Shown piece by piece: positions 1 to 5,973 of a stretch of DNA of 9,437 bases. Below the pieces are notes generated by a model. That model was not told the origin of the DNA. It ran no database searches and saw nothing but the letters and a program-made list of their open reading frames with translations. The first letter of the stretch is position 1, and every line of letters starts with the position of its first letter. The stretch is from Flavobacteriales bacterium (GTDB taxonomy: Bacteria; Bacteroidota; Bacteroidia; Flavobacteriales; PHOS-HE28): contig SSGN01000102.1 in assembly GCA_008016945.1 (NCBI GenBank), positions 1 through 9,437 of the forward strand, in the 5' to 3' direction. Made by a program: the position numbers and the translations under genes.

Positions 1-148
1 CCGTACCACCACCGCAGCGTGGACAGACAAATCCCTCCGGCCAGCGCATCTGCGTCAGCTCGGCCTCGCAGGCCGCCTCGCTTCCGTACCGCGACTGCAC
101 ATCACGCCAGGACATCCCTCGTTGAAACTGCACCCGATTCATCGCCAT
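1..148 (-). CDS. IS1595-family transposase, N-terminal fragment (runs off the window edge)
   Basis: Reading the minus strand from ATG at 148 gives 49 codons open to the window edge. The peptide starts MAMNRVQFQRGMSWRDVQ, continues with a YGSEAACEAELTQMRWPEG segment and then FVCPRCGGG. This is the typical N-terminus of IS1595 (ISXO2-like) transposases: an 'F..RYG.E..C...L...RWP.GF.CP.CG' pattern whose CPxCG begins a zinc ribbon used in DNA binding. The catalytic DDE/DDN domain lies outside the window, so intactness cannot be judged. A second in-frame ATG at 142 is an equally possible start. Family assignment is by recognised motif; no terminal inverted repeat could be confirmed next to it. Confidence 0.85.
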   Translation of the reverse strand, partial: MAMNRVQFQRGMSWRDVQSRYGSEAACEAELTQMRWPEGFVCPRCGGGT

Positions 149-243
149 CGCCGCATCCTCCGCTTGCTGGAGGACCAAGCATCCGACGCGCTCGTCTCAG
201 CAGCAGAGACTTGGCTGACGGATCGCGCTAATCAGGTGGGTTT
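149..243. other. Leader/end region of the IS1595-type element
   Basis: This stretch upstream of the minus-strand transposase start should hold the element's terminal inverted repeat. The minus strand reads CACCTGATTAGCGCG at about 223-237, followed outward by a C/A-rich run (plus strand GGTGGGTTTTTGGGTTTGG, 236-254). A change to lower GC starts here, so the element boundary may lie near 225-255. I cannot identify the repeat itself because its partner is outside the window. Confidence 0.3.
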
Positions 244-525
244 TTGGGTTTGGTCACTGCGCTAGTGATCGCTATTGGTGTGGCCGGTGCTGGTGTAGAG
301 ATTGCAGGTGAGCCGTCGCTGATGCTTTTTGTGTGCTTGATGTGTTCGTGCATCTGTGTGTCGACGGCTTTCACGTTTTGTGCTGCTAGTTGGGTTCATT
401 CCAGGGCGCGTAAGCTTCGAGGGGCTATGGGTTTTCTTGCTGCTAGCAGGCTGTTGAAATTCGCCCAACCGCCCACCCCGGCGGTCCGGCGTGAGAAAAT
501 CCCGGCATCGCCCGATGAGCAGTGA
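244..525 (+). CDS. Possible small membrane protein whose 3' end runs into insertion-sequence DNA
   Basis: Open frame of 93 codons starting with TTG at 244; a GTG at 268 is an alternative start. AGGTGGG (234-240) sits close upstream of the TTG. The protein has two hydrophobic stretches: about residues 3-21 (LVTALVIAIGVAGAGVEIA) and about 27-50, the latter rich in cysteine (FVCLMCSCICV). A basic stretch HSRARKLRG follows. From about residue 69 the codons read the candidate IS end at 449-465, so the last 24 residues or so would be element-derived. Base composition is more T-rich than the neighbouring genes. I do not recognise a family. It could be a truncated host gene or chance coding; confidence is low. 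Confidence 0.25.
   Translation: MGLVTALVIAIGVAGAGVEIAGEPSLMLFVCLMCSCICVSTAFTFCAASWVHSRARKLRGAMGFLAASRLLKFAQPPTPAVRREKIPASPDEQ
449..465 (+). repeat. Candidate left terminal inverted repeat of the IS remnant
   Basis: GGCTGTTGAAATTCGCC, 50 bases upstream of the transposase pseudogene start. It resembles known IS ends by recollection and has a degenerate inverted partner at about 931-945. It follows TGCTAGCA, which contains CTAG, a tetranucleotide often targeted by elements of this kind; no matching CTAG was seen at the right side. Confidence 0.4.
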
Positions 526-902
526 CGCCCATGCGTGGAGCAACATCATCAAAGCCAAACTGTTCAGTCGCCGTACGCTGGAACAGCGCATCCTGAAGAG
601 CCACCCGCTGCGCGAATTTCGCGTGCCCATGGATGCGATTCTGGCGCGCAAGGATGTGGAGCTCGATGCCCTGTGCGCGCCGATGGGCCGCCTTTATTCC
701 TCCCGAACGCCCCTACGAGCCAGTCTGATCTAGGTTCCCGGTCCGCTCCGAGCGGCGACTGGTCACCTACATCGACTGCACCCTGCAGGACCGCTGGTTT
801 GTTGGCCTGGGCATGGACGAAGCGGTATGGAACCACTTCACCTACAGCGCCAACCGGGATCGCCTCGTCAACGAGATGATCGCGCGCTCGTTCTTCGCCT
901 AG
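515..902 (+). pseudogene. Transposase pseudogene, N-terminal (DUF772/InsH-type) domain only, frameshifted
   Basis: From ATG 515 the frame reads MSSDAHAWSNIIKAKLFSRR, then SHPLREFRVPMDAILARKDVE and ALCAPMGRLYSSRTPLRASLI before a stop at 731-733. The match resumes in another frame with FPVRSERRLVTYIDCTLQDR, then WFVGLGMDEAVWNHFTYSAN and RDRLVNEMIARSFFA, and stops with TAG at 900-902. Together these align with the IS5/IS1182-type pattern HPLR..R..VDA.L...D..F..LYA..GRPSIPPE.LLRA.LLQ....IRSER.L...IDYNL..RWFVGL..D..VW....FSKNRDRL. The PSIPPERLL segment is corrupted, indels occur around 690-735, and the final TAG replaces an expected CAG. The whole DDE catalytic domain is missing, so no active product is expected. 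Confidence 0.82.
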
Positions 903-1041
903 TTCCTTGGCTGGCCGAATGGTTAGACATGAATTTTCGCAGCGGCGTTGGCAGCGGCCAGGCAAATCTGTCTCGCTCGCCACATCCCATGACAATCCCC
1001 GCCCCAGATGCCACGCTTGCCACCTGAGTCATCGTTCTCTC

Positions 1042-1046
1042 GGGAG
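1042..1046 (+). promoter_or_regulatory. Ribosome binding site deciding the CoA-transferase start
   Basis: GGGAG lies 6 bases before ATG 1053. The open frame extends further upstream, to 1008, but those 15 codons have no family resemblance and no better ribosome site. Confidence 0.55.
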
Positions 1047-1052
1047 TGCGGC

Positions 1053-2261
1053 ATGGGTCTGTTGCAGGGGGTTCGGGTGCTGGATCTGTCGCGGGTGTTG
1101 GCGGGTCCGTGGGCGAGTCAGTTGCTGGCGGATCTGGGTGCGGAGGTGATCAAGATCGAGCGGCCCGGTGCGGGGGATGACACGCGCACCTGGGGGCCGC
1201 CGTGGTGGGATGAGGCAGCGGGTTTGTCGGCCTACTTCTTGTCGGCGAATCGTGGCAAGCGGTCGGTGGCGGTGGATATCGCGCAGGCCGAAGGCGCGGC
1301 ACTGGTGCGGGATTTGGCGGCGCGCTCGCAGATTCTGATCGAGAACTTCAAGGTCGGCGCGTTGCAGCGTTACGGCTTGGATTGGGAGACCTTGCGCGCG
1401 GTCAATCCGGCGCTGGTGTATTGCTCGATCACCGGCTATGGGCAGTCCGGACCAAATGCGCAGCGCGCGGGTTACGACGCGGCCATTCAAGCCGAGGCGG
1501 GGCTGATGAGCCTGACCGGCGAGCCCGCATCGCGAGGCGGTGCGCCGCAGAAAGTCGGTGTGGCAGTGGTCGATCTGATGACCGGCATGTACGCCGTGGC
1601 AGGCGTGTTGGCGGCCTTGCGGCATGCCGAACGCACCGGCGAAGGGCAGCACATCGATCTGGCCCTGTTCGACACCCAGGTCGCTGCGCTGGCCAATCAA
1701 GCCAGCAACTATCGGGTCAGTGGCGAGGTGCCTGCGCGACATGGCACGGCACACCCGAACATCGTGCCGTATCAAGTGATGCCCAGCGCCGATGGTTGGT
1801 TCATGCTGGCGGTCGGCAACGACGCGCAGTTCCGCCGTTTGTGCCTGCGCCTGCAGCAGCCGGAATGGGCGGATGACCAGCGCTTTGCAAGTAACGCGCA
1901 ACGGGTCGCGAATCGGGACGCCTTGATCGCGTTGCTGCGTGAACGCCTGCAACGCCAGCCCAGCGCCTACTGGATCGAGGTTCTGTCGAATGACGGCGTG
2001 CCCTGCGGGCCTGTCAACGATCTGGCCGAGGTCTTCGCCTCGGCGCAGGTGGAGGCGCGCGGCTTGCGATTGGACTTGATGGATGCCGCTGGGCAAGCCG
2101 TGCCCTTGGTCGCCAATCCCTTGCGTTTTTCGGCAACGCCGGTCAGCTACCCGCACGCACCGCCCGCGTTGGGTGGCGATACGCGCGCAGTTTTGCAGTC
2201 GGTGTTGGGGCTGACCGGGACCGAGATCCAGCGCTTGGTTGGCCAGGGCATCGTCACCTGA
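1053..2261 (+). CDS. CaiB/BaiF class III CoA-transferase, succinyl-CoA:glutarate CoA-transferase-like
   Basis: A cytoplasmic enzyme of 402 residues, the usual family length (about 390-430). Class III enzymes move CoA between acyl-CoA and a free carboxylate through an aspartyl-CoA anhydride. The N-terminus carries the family signature LLQGVRVLDLSRVLAGPW followed by LADLGAEVIKIERPGAGDD, TRTWGPP, and later VYCSITGYGQSGP and AGYDAAIQAEAGLMSLTG. The expected catalytic aspartate is D174 in VAVVDLMTGMYA. GTAHPNIVPYQ, VGNDAQFRRLC and NDGVPCGPVNDL follow. The order and wording of these blocks closely match human SUGCT (glutarate-specific), so glutarate or another dicarboxylate is the best guess, but specificity within this family is hard to call. 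No glutaryl-CoA dehydrogenase or other catabolic gene is in the window, so it stands alone between an IS remnant and the sigma gene. Early codons are strikingly G-ending. Confidence 0.93.
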   Translation: MGLLQGVRVLDLSRVLAGPWASQLLADLGAEVIKIERPGAGDDTRTWGPPWWDEAAGLSAYFLSANRGKRSVAVDIAQAEGAALVRDLAARSQILIENFKVGALQRYGLDWETLRAVNPALVYCSITGYGQSGPNAQRAGYDAAIQAEAGLMSLTGEPASRGGAPQKVGVAVVDLMTGMYAVAGVLAALRHAERTGEGQHIDLALFDTQVAALANQASNYRVSGEVPARHGTAHPNIVPYQVMPSADGWFMLAVGNDAQFRRLCLRLQQPEWADDQRFASNAQRVANRDALIALLRERLQRQPSAYWIEVLSNDGVPCGPVNDLAEVFASAQVEARGLRLDLMDAAGQAVPLVANPLRFSATPVSYPHAPPALGGDTRAVLQSVLGLTGTEIQRLVGQGIVT

Positions 2262-2399
2262 TGAATCTGGCAGCAGTGGCTTCGCTCTGGCACAGGTGCG
2301 GGTGACATGTCGGTGTTTTCGCAGTGGCTTGGAAAACTCGTCGACCTTCGCGTAGCGATGCAGACGTCTACGGCATACTCGACAGATTGAACGTGGTGC

Positions 2400-2407
2400 G
2401 GAAAGGA
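2400..2407 (+). promoter_or_regulatory. Ribosome binding site of the sigma factor gene
   Basis: GGAAAGGA lies 6 bases before ATG 2414. It supports this start over an in-frame ATG at 2324, whose extra 30 codons resemble no sigma factor. I see no convincing -35/-10 pair in the 152-base gap after the CoA-transferase (2262-2413). Confidence 0.6.
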
Positions 2408-2413
2408 CCAGTC

Positions 2414-2965
2414 ATGACTCACGAGACACCGGAGCCGTCTGGGCAGGCGCTACCTCCAAGAGCGGACGAACAGTTTGCGGAGGTCTACGGGCGGCTGAAG
2501 GCGATGGCCAGCCGACGTTTGGCCTCCGATGCGCGCAGCACGCTGGACACTACCGGTCTGGTGCACGAGTTGTATCTTCGGATGAGCCAGGTTGGTGACG
2601 CGCAGTTTGCCGCTCAGGCGCAGTTTTTTGCCTACGCCGCGCGTGCCATGCGGCACTTGTTGATGGACCGGGCGCGGGATCGCTTGCGCCTGCGGGCCGG
2701 CGGCGAATGGGTGCGGACGACGATGGATGTGGTTGACGCGCAGGTTTCCATCGACAGCGCCGAGGAGGCGTTGGCGCTTGATCAGGCGCTGAGCCAGCTG
2801 GCACTGGCTGACTCGCGTGCTGCCCAAGTCCTGGAATTGCGCTACTTCGGAGGGCTGTCGGTGAGCCAGGTTGCCGAGATGCTCGGTGTTTCGTCGCGGT
2901 CAGTGGAGCGGGATTGGCAGTTCGCCCGCGCCTATTTGCACGAGTCCTTGCGTGAGCGCCCATGA
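2414..2965 (+). CDS. ECF-type RNA polymerase sigma factor (Sigma70_ECF / TIGR02999-like), kinase-associated
   Basis: A sigma factor of 183 residues, normal for the group. Region 2 covers about residues 20-90: FAEVYGRLKAMASRRL, then L-D-T-T-G-LVHELYLRM (44-57) and FFAYAARAMRHLLMDRAR (71-88). Region 4 covers about 135-178, with helix-turn-helix LSVSQVAEMLGVSSRSVERD at 148-167 after LELRYFGG. There is no region 3 or 1.1, as expected for an ECF. Most ECFs carry an acidic D-A-E-D before L-V-Q-E in region 2.2. Here that place reads D45-T46-T47-G48 before L-V-H-E, so two threonines replace acidic residues. The kinase gene starts 60 bases downstream on the same strand and no anti-sigma gene is nearby. 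This suggests activation by phosphorylation, as in the Vibrio EcfP/PknT system. The family call is firm; the mechanism is inferred. Confidence 0.93.
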   Translation: MTHETPEPSGQALPPRADEQFAEVYGRLKAMASRRLASDARSTLDTTGLVHELYLRMSQVGDAQFAAQAQFFAYAARAMRHLLMDRARDRLRLRAGGEWVRTTMDVVDAQVSIDSAEEALALDQALSQLALADSRAAQVLELRYFGGLSVSQVAEMLGVSSRSVERDWQFARAYLHESLRERP

Positions 2966-3025
2966 CGCCGGCGTGCTGCCAATAATGGTGGCGGCAGGTC
3001 GATTCGTTTGGCGTTTTCCCACTCC

Positions 3026-5848
3026 ATGACAATGCCTCCTTTTGAATCCCGTTCGTCATCCGGTGCGTTGCGCTCGTATTTCGACGCGGTGATTGAGCTG
3101 CCTGCGGCAGACCGAGCCAAATGGATGGACGCGCATGTTGCAGATCCGGTCATGCGCGAAAGGCTCCACCACTTGCTGGTGGCGATGGAGGATCTTGGTG
3201 CACTGGACGTGTCGGCTGCCGACCGCGCCGCGCGGATCGGTCAGATATCGACTGTTGCGGCAGAACACTGGATCGGGCGACGCGTCGGTGCGTTTCGCTT
3301 GGTGCGCCAGATTGGCGAGGGCGGCATGGCCGTGGTGTTTCTTGGCGAGCGGGACGATCCAGCGTTGCGCCAACGGGTGGCGGTGAAGTTGTTGCGGCGC
3401 AGTCTGATCTCCGGGATCGACCAGCGCATGTTTCTGCGCGAGCGCCAGGCGCTGGCGGCGCTTTCGCATCCGAATATCGCGCGCTTCATTGACGGGGGTG
3501 TCGCGGATGGCGGCGTGCCATTTCTTGTTCTGGAATATGTCGACGGATTGCCGATCGATCAACACGCCGCATCCGCGCGGCTCGGCGTGCGAGCAAGGGT
3601 GTTGGCGATGGTGGATGCCTGTCATGCGGTTGCCGCTGCGCACCGCGCATTGATCGTGCATCGTGATCTCAAGCCCAGCAATATTCTGGTCGACGCGAAT
3701 GGGCAGGTGAAGCTGCTCGACTTCGGCATCGCCAAGATGCTTGATGATGGCAGTGACGTTGCGCAGACGGAGTTCGCCGTCATGACGCCCGCCTATGCCG
3801 CGCCCGAACAGCGCGATGCTGGGGTGATTTCCACTGCTACCGATGTGTTTTCTCTTGGTGCGGTTCTGTATGAATTGCTGCTCGGCCGACGCCCCCGTAT
3901 TGGCGACACGCAACGTGCCTCGGCAGACATCGATGCGACCTCACTGGCGAGCGCTGGTTTGCCCACGGACAGCCTGCGTGTTCGTAGTGAGCTGATTGGC
4001 GATCTCGACAACATTCTGGACAGGGCGCTCGACTCCGAGCCGGCGCGTCGCTACCCGGACGCCGCAGCCCTGGTCGATGATTTGCAGCGGTTTCTGGACG
4101 GGCGGCCGGTGCTGGCTTGTCCGCCGTCGCGGCGCTATCGCCTGCGCAAGTTCGTGAGTCGGCACAAAGGTGCCGTTGCTTCATCGCTAGGCTTCCTGAT
4201 TGCGTTGCTGGTCGCTTTGGGTGTCGCGCTTTGGCAGGCGCAAGTCGCGCGTGAACAGGCGCGCATCGCGCGTAGTCAGTCCGTGCGAGCTGACGCGACC
4301 CGCGACTTCGTGGTTGAGCTGCTACAGACCGCCAGTGCTGATCTGCCTAAAGACCAACGCCCCACGCCGGAGGCGCTCGTCAACGAGGCGGCGAGGAAGG
4401 CTCGCGAAGAGCCGGATCTCGATCCATTGGTACGTGTCCAGTTGTTGCTCACGCTCAGCAAGGTGGCTCGGAGCAATAGCGATTTTGCTACCGCCGAGGG
4501 GTTGATCGAAGAGGCAATTGAGCGCATCCAAGCACTGGGCTTGGCGCCAACCACAGAGGAGTTGATCAGTGCGCTGGTCGCGAAGGGCAACCTGCTGCAC
4601 AGCACCGGCCGTGCAGAGGAAGCGGATCGACTGATGGCCGAGTTGGTCCCGCAGCTCGCGGACATAGAGACCGAGGCAGCCGTCTCAGCGCTGATGCTGT
4701 ATGGCGCGACGCGTGCTGCAGCGGGTGACGCTGAGCGCGCAGCCGGGACTGCGCAAGCCGCACTGGCCAAAGCGCAGCGGGTCTTCGGCGCTGATTCGGC
4801 GAACGGGATTGAGACGGCAACCTACCTCGGTCAGTTGACGGGCTCCATGCGGCAGTACCGACAAAGTGCCGAGATCCTTGATGAGGCCACTGCGCGTTGG
4901 CGGCGATTGGGATTGCCGCTCAATGAGCAGTTTGCGCGCAGCCTGTTTCACTTGGCGGTGGCAAAAGATCGCCTCGAGGCGCGTTCCCAGGTCGAGCCGC
5001 TGTATCGCGAGGGGATTGCACTGCTGCGTCGCGTCCACCAAGGACCATACCACCGGCTTGCTCCGGCACTGATCCGCTATGCGCGCTTTCTGATCGAAGA
5101 TGATCGCTTCGACGAGGCGGCAGCGGCGATTCAGGAGGCGATCGACATCAATCAAGCCGTCTTTGGTCCCGATCATGTGGAGACTGCGGCCTCGATAGGT
5201 TTGCGCGGCCTGCTACACGCGGCAAAGCATCAGAATGCTGAGGCGGCAACCGACACGTATGCGGCCTATCTCGTTTTGCGCCAGCACGCCAAACAGGCGG
5301 GCCATGAAGACCGTTTGGCGGCGTTGCGATTGCAATGGGCTGAGCTGCTTCTCAACCTTGGTCGCTTGGACGAGGCGGAAGATATGCTCGCCGAGGCAAG
5401 CACGGAGCTGGAGCAGTGGTTCGAGGCAAGCAGTCCCGAGTCAGTGCAATTCCAGAGGCTTGCCGCGCGCCTTGATTTGCGGCGCGGAGACGCCAGCCGA
5501 GCCCTCTTGAGTGTTGATCGCGCGCTGGCAGCAGCCTTGGCGTCTGAACTGCCTGCGCCGATGGCCGAAATTCAGACGCGCGGAGCGCGAGCCGAGATAT
5601 TGTTCGAGCTATCGCGCGGTGAAGACGCTGTTCAAGAGCTGGATCGCGCGCTTGCGAGGCAACGGATTTCTCGACCCGCTGCGCATTCCGTCGCAATTGG
5701 CCTGCTCGCACTGCGAGCACGCATCGAGCGCGCGCAAGGCAACCTCGCAGCGTTGGCGGAAACCATCGCCCAGGCGCATGCGCTGGGCGTGCCATCCGCC
5801 TACGTGAGGCCAGCAGATCGCGAGGTCTTGCAGATTGACTATCGGTGA
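3026..5848 (+). CDS. Membrane-anchored Ser/Thr protein kinase with C-terminal TPR region
   Basis: A predicted protein of 940 residues. An N-terminal helical segment (about 10-75, FDAVIELPAADRAKWMDAHV) of the type preceding many bacterial Ser/Thr kinases is followed by a complete Hanks-type kinase domain (about 88-350). Visible motifs are glycine loop GEGGMAVV (97-104), ATP-binding K121 in VAVK, helix-C E139, HRDLKPSN with catalytic D214 (212-219), DFG (232-234) and APEQ (259-262). All key residues are present, so it should be active. A basic stretch (RRYRLRKFVSRHK) leads into one membrane helix (about 382-403), then a coiled alanine/arginine linker and roughly 530 residues of helical repeats. 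TPR-like units include NLGRLDEAEDMLAEAS and DDRFDEAAAAIQEAI with VFGPDHVETA. Kinase inside and TPRs outside is the likely topology. The start is uncertain: ATG 3026 has no clear ribosome site, and TTG 3008 (GGCAGG upstream) or ATG 3032 are alternatives. The probable substrate is the preceding sigma factor. Confidence 0.93.
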   Translation: MTMPPFESRSSSGALRSYFDAVIELPAADRAKWMDAHVADPVMRERLHHLLVAMEDLGALDVSAADRAARIGQISTVAAEHWIGRRVGAFRLVRQIGEGGMAVVFLGERDDPALRQRVAVKLLRRSLISGIDQRMFLRERQALAALSHPNIARFIDGGVADGGVPFLVLEYVDGLPIDQHAASARLGVRARVLAMVDACHAVAAAHRALIVHRDLKPSNILVDANGQVKLLDFGIAKMLDDGSDVAQTEFAVMTPAYAAPEQRDAGVISTATDVFSLGAVLYELLLGRRPRIGDTQRASADIDATSLASAGLPTDSLRVRSELIGDLDNILDRALDSEPARRYPDAAALVDDLQRFLDGRPVLACPPSRRYRLRKFVSRHKGAVASSLGFLIALLVALGVALWQAQVAREQARIARSQSVRADATRDFVVELLQTASADLPKDQRPTPEALVNEAARKAREEPDLDPLVRVQLLLTLSKVARSNSDFATAEGLIEEAIERIQALGLAPTTEELISALVAKGNLLHSTGRAEEADRLMAELVPQLADIETEAAVSALMLYGATRAAAGDAERAAGTAQAALAKAQRVFGADSANGIETATYLGQLTGSMRQYRQSAEILDEATARWRRLGLPLNEQFARSLFHLAVAKDRLEARSQVEPLYREGIALLRRVHQGPYHRLAPALIRYARFLIEDDRFDEAAAAIQEAIDINQAVFGPDHVETAASIGLRGLLHAAKHQNAEAATDTYAAYLVLRQHAKQAGHEDRLAALRLQWAELLLNLGRLDEAEDMLAEASTELEQWFEASSPESVQFQRLAARLDLRRGDASRALLSVDRALAAALASELPAPMAEIQTRGARAEILFELSRGEDAVQELDRALARQRISRPAAHSVAIGLLALRARIERAQGNLAALAETIAQAHALGVPSAYVRPADREVLQIDYR

Positions 5849-5869
5849 CGCCGCTATCCGCCTTGAGCT

Positions 5870-5885
5870 GCGGCCGCGCAGCCGC
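5870..5885 (+). terminator. Short GC-only hairpin after the kinase gene
   Basis: GCGGC (5870-5874) pairs with GCCGC (5881-5885) around a six-base loop, 22 bases after the kinase stop. No T-run follows, so it is at best a weak terminator. Confidence 0.2.
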
Positions 5886-5930
5886 CTGTCCACGTCGCTC
5901 GAGGCAGGGCACGAGCCAACGGTCAGCCCA

Positions 5931-5962
5931 GCAGTTTGACTTCGTTGAACGATTCAAACTGC
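5931..5962. terminator. Hairpin between convergent genes, possible bidirectional terminator
   Basis: GCAGTTTGA (5931-5939) pairs perfectly with TCAAACTGC (5954-5962). Inside, TCGT (5942-5945) pairs with ACGA (5949-5952) across a TGA loop, with a small bulge between the stems: 13 pairs in all. It sits 11 bases past the stop of the minus-strand beta-helix gene and 82 past the stop of the plus-strand kinase gene. Neither side has a long T-run, so classic intrinsic termination is uncertain, but the position fits a shared terminator or 3'-end stabilising structure. Confidence 0.45.
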
Positions 5963-5973
5963 GCGGCGCCAAC

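Larger units (their letters stand above)
449..945 (+). mobile_element. Internally deleted, decayed insertion-sequence remnant (IS5/IS1182-like)
   Basis: GGCTGTTGAAATTCGCC at 449-465 resembles the GGCTGTTGAAAA-type ends common in IS5/IS1182-like elements. After it comes a transposase pseudogene (515-902) carrying only the N-terminal domain. Shortly after the pseudogene, GAATTTTCGCAGC (931-943) is an imperfect inverted copy of the left end, whose reverse complement is GGCGAATTTCAACAGCC. The simplest reading is an element that kept both ends and the 5' third of its gene but lost the catalytic part. The right end is weakly matched and no target-site duplication is evident, so the boundaries are approximate. 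Confidence 0.45.

Noticed and set aside
19..231. Plus-strand open frame of 70 codons at the left edge
   Set aside because: It is antisense to the IS1595 transposase N-terminus and is proline/arginine-rich shadow sequence.
1029..2156. Long minus-strand open frame (375 codons) opposite the CoA-transferase
   Set aside because: It is a GC-driven shadow frame, rich in R, Q and H with no domain pattern. The plus-strand enzyme is unmistakable.
2341..2399. CATACT (2374-2379) as a -10 box for the sigma gene
   Set aside because: No acceptable -35 hexamer lies 16-18 bases upstream, so a promoter call is not justified.
3056..3913. 285-codon minus-strand open frame opposite the kinase domain
   Set aside because: The plus strand here encodes all the kinase catalytic motifs in one frame; the minus frame shows no recognisable domain.
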